64,000 bases of DNA, from contig NC_016631.1 of the NCBI RefSeq assembly GCF_000178955.2, forward strand, positions 2,914,001 through 2,978,000. Direction: 5' to 3'. Source of the DNA: Granulicella mallensis MP5ACTX8 (GTDB taxonomy: Bacteria > Acidobacteriota > Terriglobia > Terriglobales > Acidobacteriaceae). Below the pieces are notes generated by a model. That model was not told where the DNA came from and did no database searches. It worked only from the letters and a program-made list of their open reading frames with translations. This document shows positions 35,566-44,402 of this stretch, piece by piece. The position numbers and the translations under genes are program-made. The stretch's first letter is position 1, and every line of letters starts with the position of its first letter.

Positions 35566-36267
35566 TCAACTGCGATTGGTAGAAAGGGCAAGACCGGCGT
35601 CTTCCTCATAGATGGTTAGGGGTTCTGTTGCCTTCAGCGAACGCAGCAGAGAGTTTCGAACGTATTGGATGTGATCTTTCATGGCCTGCTGGGCCAGGAC
35701 CCGCTCACCATCCTTCAGGGCAAGATAGATCCTGCTGTGACTTACCGGCGCCATTGTCGAAGAGAGATTAAAGGTCTTCGACCGGCATAGAAGACTCTTG
35801 TGGTTCATGTTTTCAAGGACGCGACGGAGCTCTTCATTGCCCGTAGCGGCGGCGATGAGATTGTGGAAGCGAATATCCTCTTCCACGTGCGCCATTCTAT
35901 CGCCTGCATCGAGATGCTTCCGGGTGTGCTCGATGCTCTCCGCGAGTGCGCCGAGGAACGCTGGAGTAATCACCGCCAACCCTACCGCATGCACCTCCAG
36001 CAGTTCGCGAAGGTCATACAGGTCGCTGACATCTTTGCTGTTGAAGCGGCGAACATAGGCGCCGCGCCTAGCTTCGATGTTGAGCAGGCCTTCGCTCTCA
36101 AGGCGGGTAAGGGCCTCGCGTATGGGGGATTTGCTGATGCCTAGTTGGGTGGAGAGAGATTCTTCTGTCAATCTCTGGCCCTCGCCCAGGGAACCGTCGA
36201 CGAGGGACTGCTTGACGCTGAGATAGGCGAGCTCTGTCAGGTTCGGTGGTTTAGAGATTTTGATCAT
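35566..36267 (-). CDS. GntR-family (FadR subfamily) transcriptional regulator
   Basis: 233 aa from MIKISKPPNLTELAYLSVK. N-terminal winged helix (LTEESLSTQLGISKSPIREALTRLESEGLL) and a C-terminal all-helical FCD ligand-binding domain (DLYDLRELLEVHAVGL, the HxxxH-like region VEEDIRFHNLIAAATGN). The FCD domain often binds a carboxylate with a metal. It is placed between the receptor and the gamma-glutamyltransferase (33 bp before the latter's start). A likely operator is the inverted repeat upstream of the receptor gene at 39701-39726. Confidence 0.92.
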   Translation of the reverse strand: MIKISKPPNLTELAYLSVKQSLVDGSLGEGQRLTEESLSTQLGISKSPIREALTRLESEGLLNIEARRGAYVRRFNSKDVSDLYDLRELLEVHAVGLAVITPAFLGALAESIEHTRKHLDAGDRMAHVEEDIRFHNLIAAATGNEELRRVLENMNHKSLLCRSKTFNLSSTMAPVSHSRIYLALKDGERVLAQQAMKDHIQYVRNSLLRSLKATEPLTIYEEDAGLALSTNRS

Positions 36268-36375
36268 TGTGTATGCTCGGAATCCAAAGATTCTCTGGTT
36301 CTCGGACGATATGGTAAAGGTTCGAGGGGAGACCGACATCCTGTTGCGTGGAAGAACCAAGAATAGCTTCGTAAT

Positions 36376-36420
36376 ACGTGTGCGCTCGACCGGCGAAACG
36401 GTTCGGTCGAGCGCACACGT
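36376..36420 (-). terminator. Hairpin after the Oar-like receptor gene
   Basis: A 17-bp perfect stem ACGTGTGCGCTCGACCG (36376-36392) and its complement (36404-36420), 11-nt loop, just after the receptor stop codon at 36427. No clear T-run follows, so it may be an mRNA-end or attenuation structure. Confidence 0.7.
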
Positions 36421-36426
36421 CACGAA

Positions 36427-39400
36427 CTAGAAGGTGAACTTACCACTGATCTGGAGTTGACGAGAGGACCCGCCATCGCTGGTAGCAAAGCGGGTGGCAC
36501 TGATCTGGCCAAAGGTCGAGGACTGGGTGTTGCCCGACGGCTGACCGAAGTTGGGGTGGTTGAGGATATCGAAGGCGTCGGCGCGAAGCGTGAACATCAC
36601 GTTCCTAAAGAGTTTGGTTTCTTTCTGCCCTGACAGATCGACATCCGCAAAGCCGGGGCCGGTAACACCGTTACGCTGCATGTTGCCGATGCCGGTATAG
36701 ACGATCGTCGAACTTCCAGCCGCCTGAGTCGCTTGAATCTGCAGGCTGCATCCGCTGGGCACCGCAAGCGTCGGCCCAATGGGGCAGACATTGGATTGCG
36801 GAATAAAAGTTACGTTTGTGATCCCCGTTTGAGATTTATGCGTGGAGACGTGGCCAACCTGGTTGGGGCGGATGGGGCCGGTAAGGCCGTTGAAGCTTGA
36901 GCTGCCTGCGGTGATGTTGACCGGGTTACCAGTCTGGTATTGAACAATCGTTGAAAGCTGATAGCCCGAGACCAGGCGGTTGCCTTTGAAGGGGAGAGCA
37001 TAGATCGCGGTGCCAGCGAAGTGATGGCGTACGTCGAAGTCCGACAGGCCATAGTTGCCGCTGGGGTTGTTGCTGTCCTGCGGTGCACCGCCTGCCGCGC
37101 TGAGACCCCCCTGTGATCCAAGCGAGTTGATGTCCATCGACTTCGCCCACTCATAGTTCATGTTGAGCTCGAGTCCGTGGTGCATGTTCTTGCTGAACAC
37201 GAGCCACAGGGCGTTGTAGTTCGAGCTGCCGATGCTGTTCACCTCGCTGATATTGGACGCGATCGTTACACCGGGATCGATGGGGCTGTTAGCCGAAAGG
37301 GTCTGGTACAGATGAGGTGATCCCGCTGGGCCGGTTGCCTGATTCTCGTTCGTGGCAATACGCAGGTGGCGTCCGACAGAGCCGTAGTAACCGAGCGAAG
37401 TGACGATACCGCCAGGGAGCGCCTGCTGTACGTTCAGATTGAAGCTTTCGATGTACGCATCTTTAAAGTTGGGGTTGATGGAGCTGATGGCTACGCCTGC
37501 GGCCTTTGCAGAGGCATACAGCGAGGAGACCGGGATGGCCGCCCCATTGTAAGAGACGGAAGTGCTGAAGGGAGGATTCGCTGCCAGTCCTGTTACGGTG
37601 TTCGAAGCTGGTTGGTCGACCAGGTAGGCATAGCCGCCACGCACCACGGTCTTGCTCGTTCCGAAGATATCGTAGGCGAATCCCAGGCGGGGCTCATAGC
37701 TGTAGCTCTGCTTGTAGGCGGAGTTAGCCGCAAGTCCGTTAGTCCCGACTCGTGTCAGCGTTGGGCCGCCATTGCCGTTTGGATTGAAGAGCACGAAGCG
37801 GTTCTCACCTTCGACTGGCGTACCATTCCACTCGAAGCGGAGACCGTACTCCAGTGTCAGTCTTTGCGTGAACTTGAAGTTGTCCTGGAAGAACGCTCCC
37901 AGTGCCCCATCGTAGACGCGACTGGATGAGATGTTGGGCTGGACGCTGAAGACGGTGGCGTTGTCCATCTCAAAGTTATTCGGGGTGCTTACAAAGGTGA
38001 GTGTGCCGATGTTCCCGGCAAAGCTGGCGCTGAGATAGCGGCGGAACTCGCCGCCAAACTTGAGGGTATGCTTGCCGCGCAACAGGGTTGCGGTGTCCGA
38101 GATGAGGCCCAGCGTGTCATTGCGTCCCTGCGGAAAACCCGAGGGGCCACCGAAGACGAGACCGATATCGGAGAGTGTGGTCTGAGGCAAGCCGACGTTG
38201 CCCATAAGGCCATCTCCAAGGCCGACGCTGGTCGGGTCGGTGAGATTGGCCGGGTTGAAGGCGATGGAGATGCGGTTGAAGCCGAGCCGCGCTTCATTGA
38301 CGAAGTTCGGGTTGAAGATATGAGTCTCGTTGAGGGTAAGGATCTGGCGATGCGCCGCACGGTGATCGCCCCAGCCGGGAATGGTGTCGCCCTGCAATGC
38401 GGGCTCTGTCCGAACATCCTTCTGGAAGGCATAGAACCCGTGCAGCGAATCATTGCTGCTGAACTGTTGCAGGACATCTCCAGTGTACTGATCGATGCTG
38501 ACCGGTCCCGGGGTGAAGGCTACATAGTTGTTTCCACTGTTTGGCAGTGGGATGAGCTTGGCCAGAGCAGCGGCGGCAGGGAAGAGGGCGGCATTGGCGG
38601 CGATGGTCGCCTGCTGGGTTGGGGTGAGCACCGTGCTGTTCTGCAGAATGCCCTGGTGCTGACGCAAACCTTCATAGCTGGCATAGAAGAAGGTCTTGTC
38701 CTTCCAGATGGGACCGCCTACAGAGCCGCCGAAGTTATTGCGCTTGAGTGGTGCCTTTTCCCCTGGAAGCCCGACGATCGGGAGGCCCGTGGTGGGGTTG
38801 AAGTTGCGATTGAAGTAGTTGCGTGCATCCAGCGCCTCATTGCGGAAAAAGTCGAAGACCTCGCCGTGGAACTGGTTGGTGCCGGACCGGGTGGCAACGG
38901 TCACAATCGATCCATCGCTGCGGCCAAACTCTGCACTGAACGTGGAGTTGTTGATCTTGAACTCGGAGGTCGTGCTGATCGACGGCTGAAAGGTGATCTG
39001 GTTCTGGCTGATGTCGTTGAGATTGACACCGTTGATCTGGAAGTTGACCGAGTCTTCGCGGTTGCCGGCAGTAATGAAAGAGTTCGCTCCAAGCCCACGG
39101 CTTGGAGCTGTGAGGCTACCCGACGTGGGAGCCACTACGCCGCCCGGCGTCAGCACCGTCAGGTCGAGGAAGTGACGTCCGTTGAGCGGAATCTCCTGCA
39201 CGGTCTTTCTGTCGATGACCTGGCCAACGGTCATGGTCTGGGTCTCGATCTGCTGTGATGTGCTCTCAACCTCTATGGTCTCGCCTGCGGACGAGACCGC
39301 CAGGTGCATGTTGACCGTAACGGTCTGAGATACGTCGAGGGTGACCTTCTGCACGGTGTAGTTGCTGAACCCCGATACGGTCGCCTGAACGGAGTAATCT

Positions 39401-39621
39401 CCGGGTTCCAGCGAAGGCACCACATAGATTCCGTCGGAGTCAGTATGGATGACACGATCAATTCCGGTCGCCAGGCTATGCACTTTTACCTGCGCGCTGG
39501 GAACGACTGCGCCGCTTGGGTCCGTTACGGTTCCCGTAAGTGTGGCTGTTGATTGGCCCCAGGCAGCAAAGCTGCACATAGAAAGCAGAATTGCGAGAGA
39601 AAACCACTTAAAGGACTTCAT
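36427..39621 (-). CDS. Oar-like TonB-dependent receptor with N-terminal carboxypeptidase-regulatory domain
   Basis: 1064 aa outer-membrane protein. Signal peptide ending SFAAWGQ, then a CarboxypepD_reg/Cna-B-like domain (TATLTGTVTDPSGAVVPSAQ, about 25-110), a plug with GQVIDRKTVQEIPLNGRHF, and a long beta-barrel ending in the typical FDILNHPNFG and a terminal Phe (SGKFTF). Such receptors are greatly expanded in Acidobacteriota and import larger peptides, glycans or other substrates. GGAGG lies 7 nt before the ATG. Upstream is an inverted repeat (39701-39726); downstream are a GntR regulator and a gamma-glutamyltransferase. Confidence 0.95.
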   Translation of the reverse strand: MKSFKWFSLAILLSMCSFAAWGQSTATLTGTVTDPSGAVVPSAQVKVHSLATGIDRVIHTDSDGIYVVPSLEPGDYSVQATVSGFSNYTVQKVTLDVSQTVTVNMHLAVSSAGETIEVESTSQQIETQTMTVGQVIDRKTVQEIPLNGRHFLDLTVLTPGGVVAPTSGSLTAPSRGLGANSFITAGNREDSVNFQINGVNLNDISQNQITFQPSISTTSEFKINNSTFSAEFGRSDGSIVTVATRSGTNQFHGEVFDFFRNEALDARNYFNRNFNPTTGLPIVGLPGEKAPLKRNNFGGSVGGPIWKDKTFFYASYEGLRQHQGILQNSTVLTPTQQATIAANAALFPAAAALAKLIPLPNSGNNYVAFTPGPVSIDQYTGDVLQQFSSNDSLHGFYAFQKDVRTEPALQGDTIPGWGDHRAAHRQILTLNETHIFNPNFVNEARLGFNRISIAFNPANLTDPTSVGLGDGLMGNVGLPQTTLSDIGLVFGGPSGFPQGRNDTLGLISDTATLLRGKHTLKFGGEFRRYLSASFAGNIGTLTFVSTPNNFEMDNATVFSVQPNISSSRVYDGALGAFFQDNFKFTQRLTLEYGLRFEWNGTPVEGENRFVLFNPNGNGGPTLTRVGTNGLAANSAYKQSYSYEPRLGFAYDIFGTSKTVVRGGYAYLVDQPASNTVTGLAANPPFSTSVSYNGAAIPVSSLYASAKAAGVAISSINPNFKDAYIESFNLNVQQALPGGIVTSLGYYGSVGRHLRIATNENQATGPAGSPHLYQTLSANSPIDPGVTIASNISEVNSIGSSNYNALWLVFSKNMHHGLELNMNYEWAKSMDINSLGSQGGLSAAGGAPQDSNNPSGNYGLSDFDVRHHFAGTAIYALPFKGNRLVSGYQLSTIVQYQTGNPVNITAGSSSFNGLTGPIRPNQVGHVSTHKSQTGITNVTFIPQSNVCPIGPTLAVPSGCSLQIQATQAAGSSTIVYTGIGNMQRNGVTGPGFADVDLSGQKETKLFRNVMFTLRADAFDILNHPNFGQPSGNTQSSTFGQISATRFATSDGGSSRQLQISGKFTF

Positions 39622-39700
39622 ATACGAACCTCCGAAGGGTGCTGCGCTGGAGCTAACTCAAGGCAAAGGCAAAGAGGTGTTTCGATGTCAAGGAACATAT

Positions 39701-39726
39701 ATGAGATATCACGTTTCATATCTCAT
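39701..39726. promoter_or_regulatory. Inverted repeat, candidate operator for the receptor gene
   Basis: ATGAGATAT, 8 nt, ATATCTCAT: 9-bp perfect arms starting about 80 bp upstream of the receptor ATG. It could be the binding site of the GntR regulator encoded downstream, although GntR sites are often shorter. Confidence 0.5.
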
Positions 39727-39854
39727 TGAAAGAACATTAATCTTCCTGAAACCATTTGTTTATAGGGCCGATAGAATTTTTCGATCAATCTGTGATTTGT
39801 CGGATGGGTAGGCAGTAGGAAACTGGACCTGGTGTGTCGGATGAAACCGTGTAG

Positions 39855-39899
39855 CAAACGAATTGGGGGCAGCCGGCCGGCTGCCCCCGATTCGTTTTG
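39855..39899 (-). terminator. Intrinsic-type terminator after the GH27 gene
   Basis: A long hairpin: CAAACGAAT/ATTCGTTTTG around an inner stem GGGGGCAGCCGG/CCGGCTGCCCCC (39865-39888), directly downstream of the GH27 stop. GC-rich core with A/T-rich base. Confidence 0.82.
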
Positions 39900-39906
39900 C
39901 TTTCTG

Positions 39907-42405
39907 CTACTTCGTTTCGGAAGTGTTGACGATCGTGCCGACATCGGCTCCCTGGTTCGAGGAGAAGACCGCATGAACGCCAAAACTGTTGTCCTTATTG
40001 CAGAAAGGGGAGAAGACAACAGGGACAGTGATGCTTCTGGAGCCGTTTGCCGGGATCGTGCCCAGGCTGAGTGGCCCAAGGAAGACTGCAGCGGCTCCGC
40101 AGCCGGAGCTGCTGTTGGTTGAGGCGACGGTGAAGCTATCGAGGGTGGTTTTCGTGGCCGCGCCACTGCCTGTATTGGACAGCGTAAGCTGCCAGAGACG
40201 CAGATCCTCTGGGCCTGATTTGCGGTTGATCACAGCACTAAGGTTGGCGCTGTTGACGACGGGGCCGACAGTGATACTGTCCAGACCGGGCGCGAAGCCG
40301 TTTGCATTCGGATTCGTAAACACAATGGTGTTGGCGCCCGCGTTTAGCTGCACTGGAGTAAGCAGGAACTGTGGCGAATCCCAGGAACTGCCGTTGACGT
40401 CGAGCTCGATGGGTGACCCGCCGTTGACGTAGACGAAGAAAGAACGTGGCCCGTTTTCGGTGTAGTCAACCTCAAGCTGATAGGTGCCGGCTTGCGGTGC
40501 CGTGACATTGTTAAAGGTGACGGCATTCTGCGTGCCCCCGCCGAAGCTGCCGACGTAAGCTCCGCCCGAGCAGTAAGAGCATCCGCCTGCACTGGCAGAG
40601 CCGGAGAGCTGTGCGGCCTCTGCTTCGTAGGTCGTGAAGCTGGGCGGAGGCTCGTTGCCGTTGCCGGAGATCACGATGCGGTCAAGATCGGCGCCGAACG
40701 TAGCCGGATTGTTGAAGGTGATGATGTTCACACCGGCTTTGAGGGTGACCGGAACCGTCGTTGCCTGTGGCAGGTTGAAGCTGCCGCCGCCCAGGTTAAG
40801 CGTAGCGGGAGAACCTCCGTTGATGGTGTAGACCAGGGCGCGAGGGCCTTGTGTCATGGCATCGACTTCCATGCGGTAGGTGCCATCGTGCTCGACACGA
40901 ACATTATTGAAGGTGACGGAGTTGGACGTGGTGGAGGCGCCGATATTGCCGGCCTTGGAGCCGCCGGAACAGGCGGTGCAGGCAACGACCGAGGCCGTGC
41001 CGTTGAGCACAGCAGATTCGGCTTCATAGCTTTGGCTGACGGTGGAGGGCACTGTGCCGGTGGGATAGACCCTCAGCAGGCGCACCCCATGGCCTGGAAG
41101 AATCGTGGTGAAGCTACTCGGAGTGGGGGAGAGGTTGATGCTGTTCCAGAGGTCGCGGACCTGAAGAGCTTGAGTGAAGCCGAGATCGCTCCAGGGAACG
41201 GTCACCTGCGAGGGCAGGCCATTCAGGTTGTACAGAGCGACATAGAAGCTTCCGTCACCGGCGTCGGCAACCCATACCGGCTGTGCGCCTCCAGTGACCT
41301 GGACGCCGGGGTGGCCGGACTGGTCGACCGCGAGGATCTCGTCGTTGGTGAAGGCAGCTTTAGCGAAGGCATCGAGCTGGGTAAGGTCGCCGCCTAAATA
41401 GAGTGGGGAATTCGCCATGGCCCAGATGGTCACGGCTGTCTGCTTCTCAGTGTCGCTGAGCCCGTCCTCGGTGCCCATGCCGATGTCGAGGGTGTCCATG
41501 TCGTTCCAGCCGAGCGTGGGGCCGGTGGCATGTTCCCAGCCTACGTCCTCGTACTCGCGCAGCACGATGCGCGGCCAGTTGGTGAGCGTGGCGCAGTCGC
41601 CCTCGCACTCGACGTCCTGGTCGATGCGGCGGGCGTTTGAGAACTGCTGCCACGTGCTGAGGTAATCCTGGTCGAGATCCCAGGAGACCGTGAACCAGAT
41701 GGGACGTCCGCTCAGTGCGATCGCCTGCGACCAGGCCGCGACGTCAGGACGATCGTCGACGGCCGTGCTATCGACATCCGAACCGGGTGCAACCGAGTCC
41801 AGTTTGATGAAGTCGATGCCCCAGGAGGCGAACAGAGCGACGACGGAGTTGATGTACTCCTGTGCTCCCGGCTTTGTGAAATCGATCTTATCGTGGAAAG
41901 GGTTCGGCAATGGTCCGGCGAAGGTGTTGCCTTGCGCAAGCGGTATAGCGACGATCTGCTGTGTGGTGTACGAGGTGCCGAGGATGGGATAGTTGCCATC
42001 GACTGCGGGTTGTTCAATGCCTGGAATCCAGTAGATGCCGGCCTTCTGTCCATTGGCGTGGATGTGATCGACCAGGGCCTTGATGTTTGGGAACGTGGAA
42101 GTGTTTGGAATGGGGCGACCGTTTGCATCGAAGCTGCCCTGCCAGCCGGAATCGATGTTGATGTAGACGAACCCGTGTTGCTGAAGGCCCGAAGCCTTCA
42201 GCGCATCGGACTGCGCCTGAATGTTTGCCTGGGTAAGAAAGCCGCTGTTGATGGTCTGTTCGCTGAAGGTCGACCAGCCAAGATACGGGCGTTGGCCAAC
42301 GCCGTTGACCTGCGCGGCAGCAGGGACGGAGGTCAGCACAGAGACGAACGCTGCAGCGAGCAACGGGCGAAAGGTGCGGTGCAGAAAGCTGGATAGTGGG
42401 GGCAT
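39907..42405 (-). CDS. Secreted GH27 alpha-galactosidase with two carbohydrate-binding modules
   Basis: 832 aa. Signal peptide ending VPAAAQ, then a GH27 (beta/alpha)8 domain (about 35-420): RPYLGWSTFSEQTI, GFVYINIDSGWQG, the nucleophile motif WGIDFIKLDSVAPG and LGWNDMDTLDIGMG. Two CBM35/CBM6-like beta-sandwiches follow, each opening with a YEAE motif (YEAESAVLNGTA, YEAEAAQLSGSA) and containing NAVTFNN-type repeats. A C-terminal domain of about 110 residues follows (residues 720-832). It should release alpha-linked galactose from plant glycans outside the inner membrane. The promoter region holds an operator-like palindrome. Confidence 0.93.
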   Translation of the reverse strand: MPPLSSFLHRTFRPLLAAAFVSVLTSVPAAAQVNGVGQRPYLGWSTFSEQTINSGFLTQANIQAQSDALKASGLQQHGFVYINIDSGWQGSFDANGRPIPNTSTFPNIKALVDHIHANGQKAGIYWIPGIEQPAVDGNYPILGTSYTTQQIVAIPLAQGNTFAGPLPNPFHDKIDFTKPGAQEYINSVVALFASWGIDFIKLDSVAPGSDVDSTAVDDRPDVAAWSQAIALSGRPIWFTVSWDLDQDYLSTWQQFSNARRIDQDVECEGDCATLTNWPRIVLREYEDVGWEHATGPTLGWNDMDTLDIGMGTEDGLSDTEKQTAVTIWAMANSPLYLGGDLTQLDAFAKAAFTNDEILAVDQSGHPGVQVTGGAQPVWVADAGDGSFYVALYNLNGLPSQVTVPWSDLGFTQALQVRDLWNSINLSPTPSSFTTILPGHGVRLLRVYPTGTVPSTVSQSYEAESAVLNGTASVVACTACSGGSKAGNIGASTTSNSVTFNNVRVEHDGTYRMEVDAMTQGPRALVYTINGGSPATLNLGGGSFNLPQATTVPVTLKAGVNIITFNNPATFGADLDRIVISGNGNEPPPSFTTYEAEAAQLSGSASAGGCSYCSGGAYVGSFGGGTQNAVTFNNVTAPQAGTYQLEVDYTENGPRSFFVYVNGGSPIELDVNGSSWDSPQFLLTPVQLNAGANTIVFTNPNANGFAPGLDSITVGPVVNSANLSAVINRKSGPEDLRLWQLTLSNTGSGAATKTTLDSFTVASTNSSSGCGAAAVFLGPLSLGTIPANGSRSITVPVVFSPFCNKDNSFGVHAVFSSNQGADVGTIVNTSETK

Positions 42406-42492
42406 CGGTCGGCTCCAGTGAATCGGTTTGAGAAGACAGGCGGCGCAAGAGGGCTGCGCAGCTCAAAAGTGGCAGCTTGTGCTGCGCCAGCC

Positions 42493-42522
42493 ATAAGACC
42501 GTGTACGAACACGTTTTGTCAA
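42493..42522 (-). promoter_or_regulatory. Sigma70 promoter with embedded operator-like palindrome
   Basis: On the minus strand TTGACA (-35, 42522-42517), 18 nt, then TCTTAT (-10, 42498-42493), about 90 bp before the GH27 ATG. The spacer contains the palindrome CGTGT-tcgt-ACACG (42500-42513 on the plus strand), a position expected for a repressor site. Confidence 0.6.
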
Positions 42523-42751
42523 TACAGAATCGTAAAATATGTTTATTTATCGGGGAAACTTTGAGCGTGAACGAGCACCGATAACACTCCTGCTTGAAAA
42601 CAGGTCCGAAATCTCAAAGAAGGGAGTGCGTGTTAAAGCGTGTGATCAATTTTTCGCTGCCGACATATGCAAGCACACTGCCCAGGCGCACCAAGCGGCA
42701 TGAAGGACTGCCGCTTGTCGTACATAAAGATCGCAAGGAGCGCTATGTAGA

Positions 42752-42895
42752 TCAAAGGTGCACGAGGATGGGGAGAAGCAGGGGAGTCAGCGCATTTGGG
42801 TAAAGCGATGAGCCCTGTATGGTCGGACCCAGCAGGTAATGGGAAAAGACGACCAGACACACGACGACGAACGCAGTCTCCAGAAAAGGCCACAA
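42752..42895 (-). CDS. Possible 47-aa membrane peptide or gene remnant
   Basis: A minus-strand frame from a TTG codon reads LWPFLETAFVVVCLVVF, then SHYLLGPTIQGSSLYPN and ALTPLLLPILVHL before TGA. It has a strong membrane helix and natural-looking codon use, but no good ribosome site and no family that I know. It lies after the OB-fold protein gene on the same strand. It could be a decayed gene end. Confidence 0.25.
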   Translation of the reverse strand: MWPFLETAFVVVCLVVFSHYLLGPTIQGSSLYPNALTPLLLPILVHL

Positions 42896-42975
42896 AAGCC
42901 TTCCATGCCATTACCCGGCACGTCATGGTGGACACGCGTCTGGTCGTTCACGATTTCAATATTCGCTAGGCGTGC

Positions 42976-43719
42976 TCATGGTTTTGCTGCGCTGATGTCC
43001 GCAGGGCTACGCGGATCGATCTCGTGATGCGTATCGTACTGGCTGCTAAAGCCGGTTACGCTTACCTCTTTCCCCGCAGCAAGGCTGTTCATGGAGATAC
43101 CAGTTTGCACGTTGACGAAGATCAGGGTTTCGCCGGAACCATCGTTGACGGAGAACTTGAAGCCATAAGGCCCATCGCCGGCCGGTGCCTGGGTGATCTT
43201 CCCGTGTACCCTGACGATCCGTCCCTCGTTGGCTTCGCCCACCTCCACGGTCTTGAGCGCCTTCGGCTCGATCACGCTGAAGTCGCCGGCATTCTTCAGG
43301 GGCGCCATCTTCACCTCCGTTGCGTCGGCTGGGATCACGACTAGCAGCCCGGCCTTATCTGTGAGCACGCCGCTGACCCGCGCGCGCCTGGGTGGCGTCG
43401 CGACATTTGGATTACCCGGTGTGCTGATGTAGATGCCGCCGCTGGAGTCCTGCAGGCCAAAGCCCTTGTCGTCAAAGCTCGACTCGAAGGCGCCTGCGGG
43501 CGTGGAGACGATCCCATCGATCGTGACGTGGGTGCCGAGGGGAAGGGAGCGCGCCTTGGCGATTGGGATGACGTTATCGACGGGTGCGGCAGCCGTAAGG
43601 GTGCCTGCAAAGAAGGAAAGCAGACCCAGGCTGACGACGGTCAAAATGCGGCGTCGCAGGAGAGACACTATCGTGCGTTCGAGCGGAGCCATCTGGTTTA
43701 AGCTCTTTCCAAGAGCCAT
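42976..43719 (-). CDS. Exported protein with OB-fold-like domains
   Basis: 247 aa from MALGKSLNQMAPLERT; GAGGA 5 nt upstream favours this ATG over one four codons earlier. It has a membrane segment/signal (LTVVSLGLLSFFAGTLTAAA) and two OB-like repeats: LPLGTHVTIDGIVSTPAGAF...FGLQDSSGGIYIST and GRIVRVHGKITQAP...FSVNDGSGETLIFVN, ending with GKEVSVTGFSSQYD. Such bacterial OB-fold proteins are exported and of poorly known function. It is the first gene on the minus strand before the GH27 region. Confidence 0.7.
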   Translation of the reverse strand: MALGKSLNQMAPLERTIVSLLRRRILTVVSLGLLSFFAGTLTAAAPVDNVIPIAKARSLPLGTHVTIDGIVSTPAGAFESSFDDKGFGLQDSSGGIYISTPGNPNVATPPRRARVSGVLTDKAGLLVVIPADATEVKMAPLKNAGDFSVIEPKALKTVEVGEANEGRIVRVHGKITQAPAGDGPYGFKFSVNDGSGETLIFVNVQTGISMNSLAAGKEVSVTGFSSQYDTHHEIDPRSPADISAAKP

Positions 43720-43731
43720 GCCTATCCTCAT

Positions 43732-44037
43732 TTCTGTTGCTCAAATGTGCAAGAAGATACTGGACCCGGAGTTCAACACGATACTCTGTGCGGATCAGCA
43801 TAGAGCAATTGCGATCCATCGCCGATTTATTTTTAGAGAATGCACAGCAGGCTCTCCACAGCAGGAGTCAGGCCCCCTGCGTACGAATGGTGTAGAATCA
43901 AGTTCGAGCTTTATCCGGTTTTCGCCTTCGCACTTTCCTGTTCGGCCCAGCCTCAAAGCCAGCCCACAGATAACGCAAGGTAGGGCTGTGTTCGACAACC
44001 GGGCAAGCCACTCATTCGTTTTCAGGGAGATTACACA
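43732..44037. other. Divergent intergenic region
   Basis: 306 bp before the zinc-ribbon gene. It contains TAGAAT (43893-43898), a possible -10 in the context GGTGTAGAATC that also occurs at 14375, but no good -35. No coding frame is convincing. Confidence 0.4.
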
Positions 44038-44217
44038 ATGGCGAAGATTGCCAAGACCGGCGACCGCAAGAAGATTATGGACACACAGAAGAGCACCGAT
44101 TGTCCGAAGTGCTCCAAGACGACCCGCATCGTAAAGCGCGTCAAGGATCGCGAGCGCGGGATTCCGGGCGGAGTTTACATCTCCTGCTCCGCATGCGACT
44201 TCTTTGAAAAGCTGTAA
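44038..44217 (+). CDS. 59-aa zinc-ribbon protein
   Basis: MAKIAKTGDRKKIMDTQKST opens the protein; it has two CxxC knuckles, CPKC (after STD) and CSAC near the end (YISCSACDFFEKL), separated by about 30 mostly basic residues. This is a treble-clef or zinc-ribbon layout like small ribosome-associated or RNA-binding proteins. No membrane segment. A good ribosome site (GGGAG) precedes the ATG and a hairpin terminator follows, so it is an independent unit. Too short for many gene callers. Confidence 0.85.
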   Translation: MAKIAKTGDRKKIMDTQKSTDCPKCSKTTRIVKRVKDRERGIPGGVYISCSACDFFEKL

Positions 44218-44236
44218 ATTTTTAGCAATCCACAAG

Positions 44237-44264
44237 AAAGGCTCACCCTTCGAGGTGGGCCTTT
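44237..44264 (+). terminator. Intrinsic terminator of the zinc-ribbon gene
   Basis: AAAGGCTCACC and GGTGGGCCTTT form an 11-bp stem with one T-G pair and a 6-nt loop, followed by TTTGCTTT, 19 bp after the stop codon. Confidence 0.85.
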
Positions 44265-44402
44265 TGCTTTGATCCTGCGTCTTACTTCCAGAGCCCGCAC
44301 TGGGGTTCATGTATCGAGTTTGGCACCCTCCACCGTCGGCACTTGACGATTGTTGTGTGGAGCGAGCAGACTCCCAGTCGGAAAGTAGGGAAACCAGGAA
44401 TC

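Larger units (their letters stand above)
42406..42975. other. Intergenic region upstream of the GH27 gene
   Basis: 570 bp between two minus-strand genes. It holds the GH27 promoter (42493-42522) and one possible short membrane-protein frame (42752-42895, minus). Other frames here have no credible start or product. The AT-rich part lies at about 42515-42570. Confidence 0.5.

Noticed and set aside
42594-42803. 69-codon plus-strand frame in the GH27 upstream gap
   Set aside because: Very basic, uneven composition and no ribosome site; opposite the possible membrane peptide frame.
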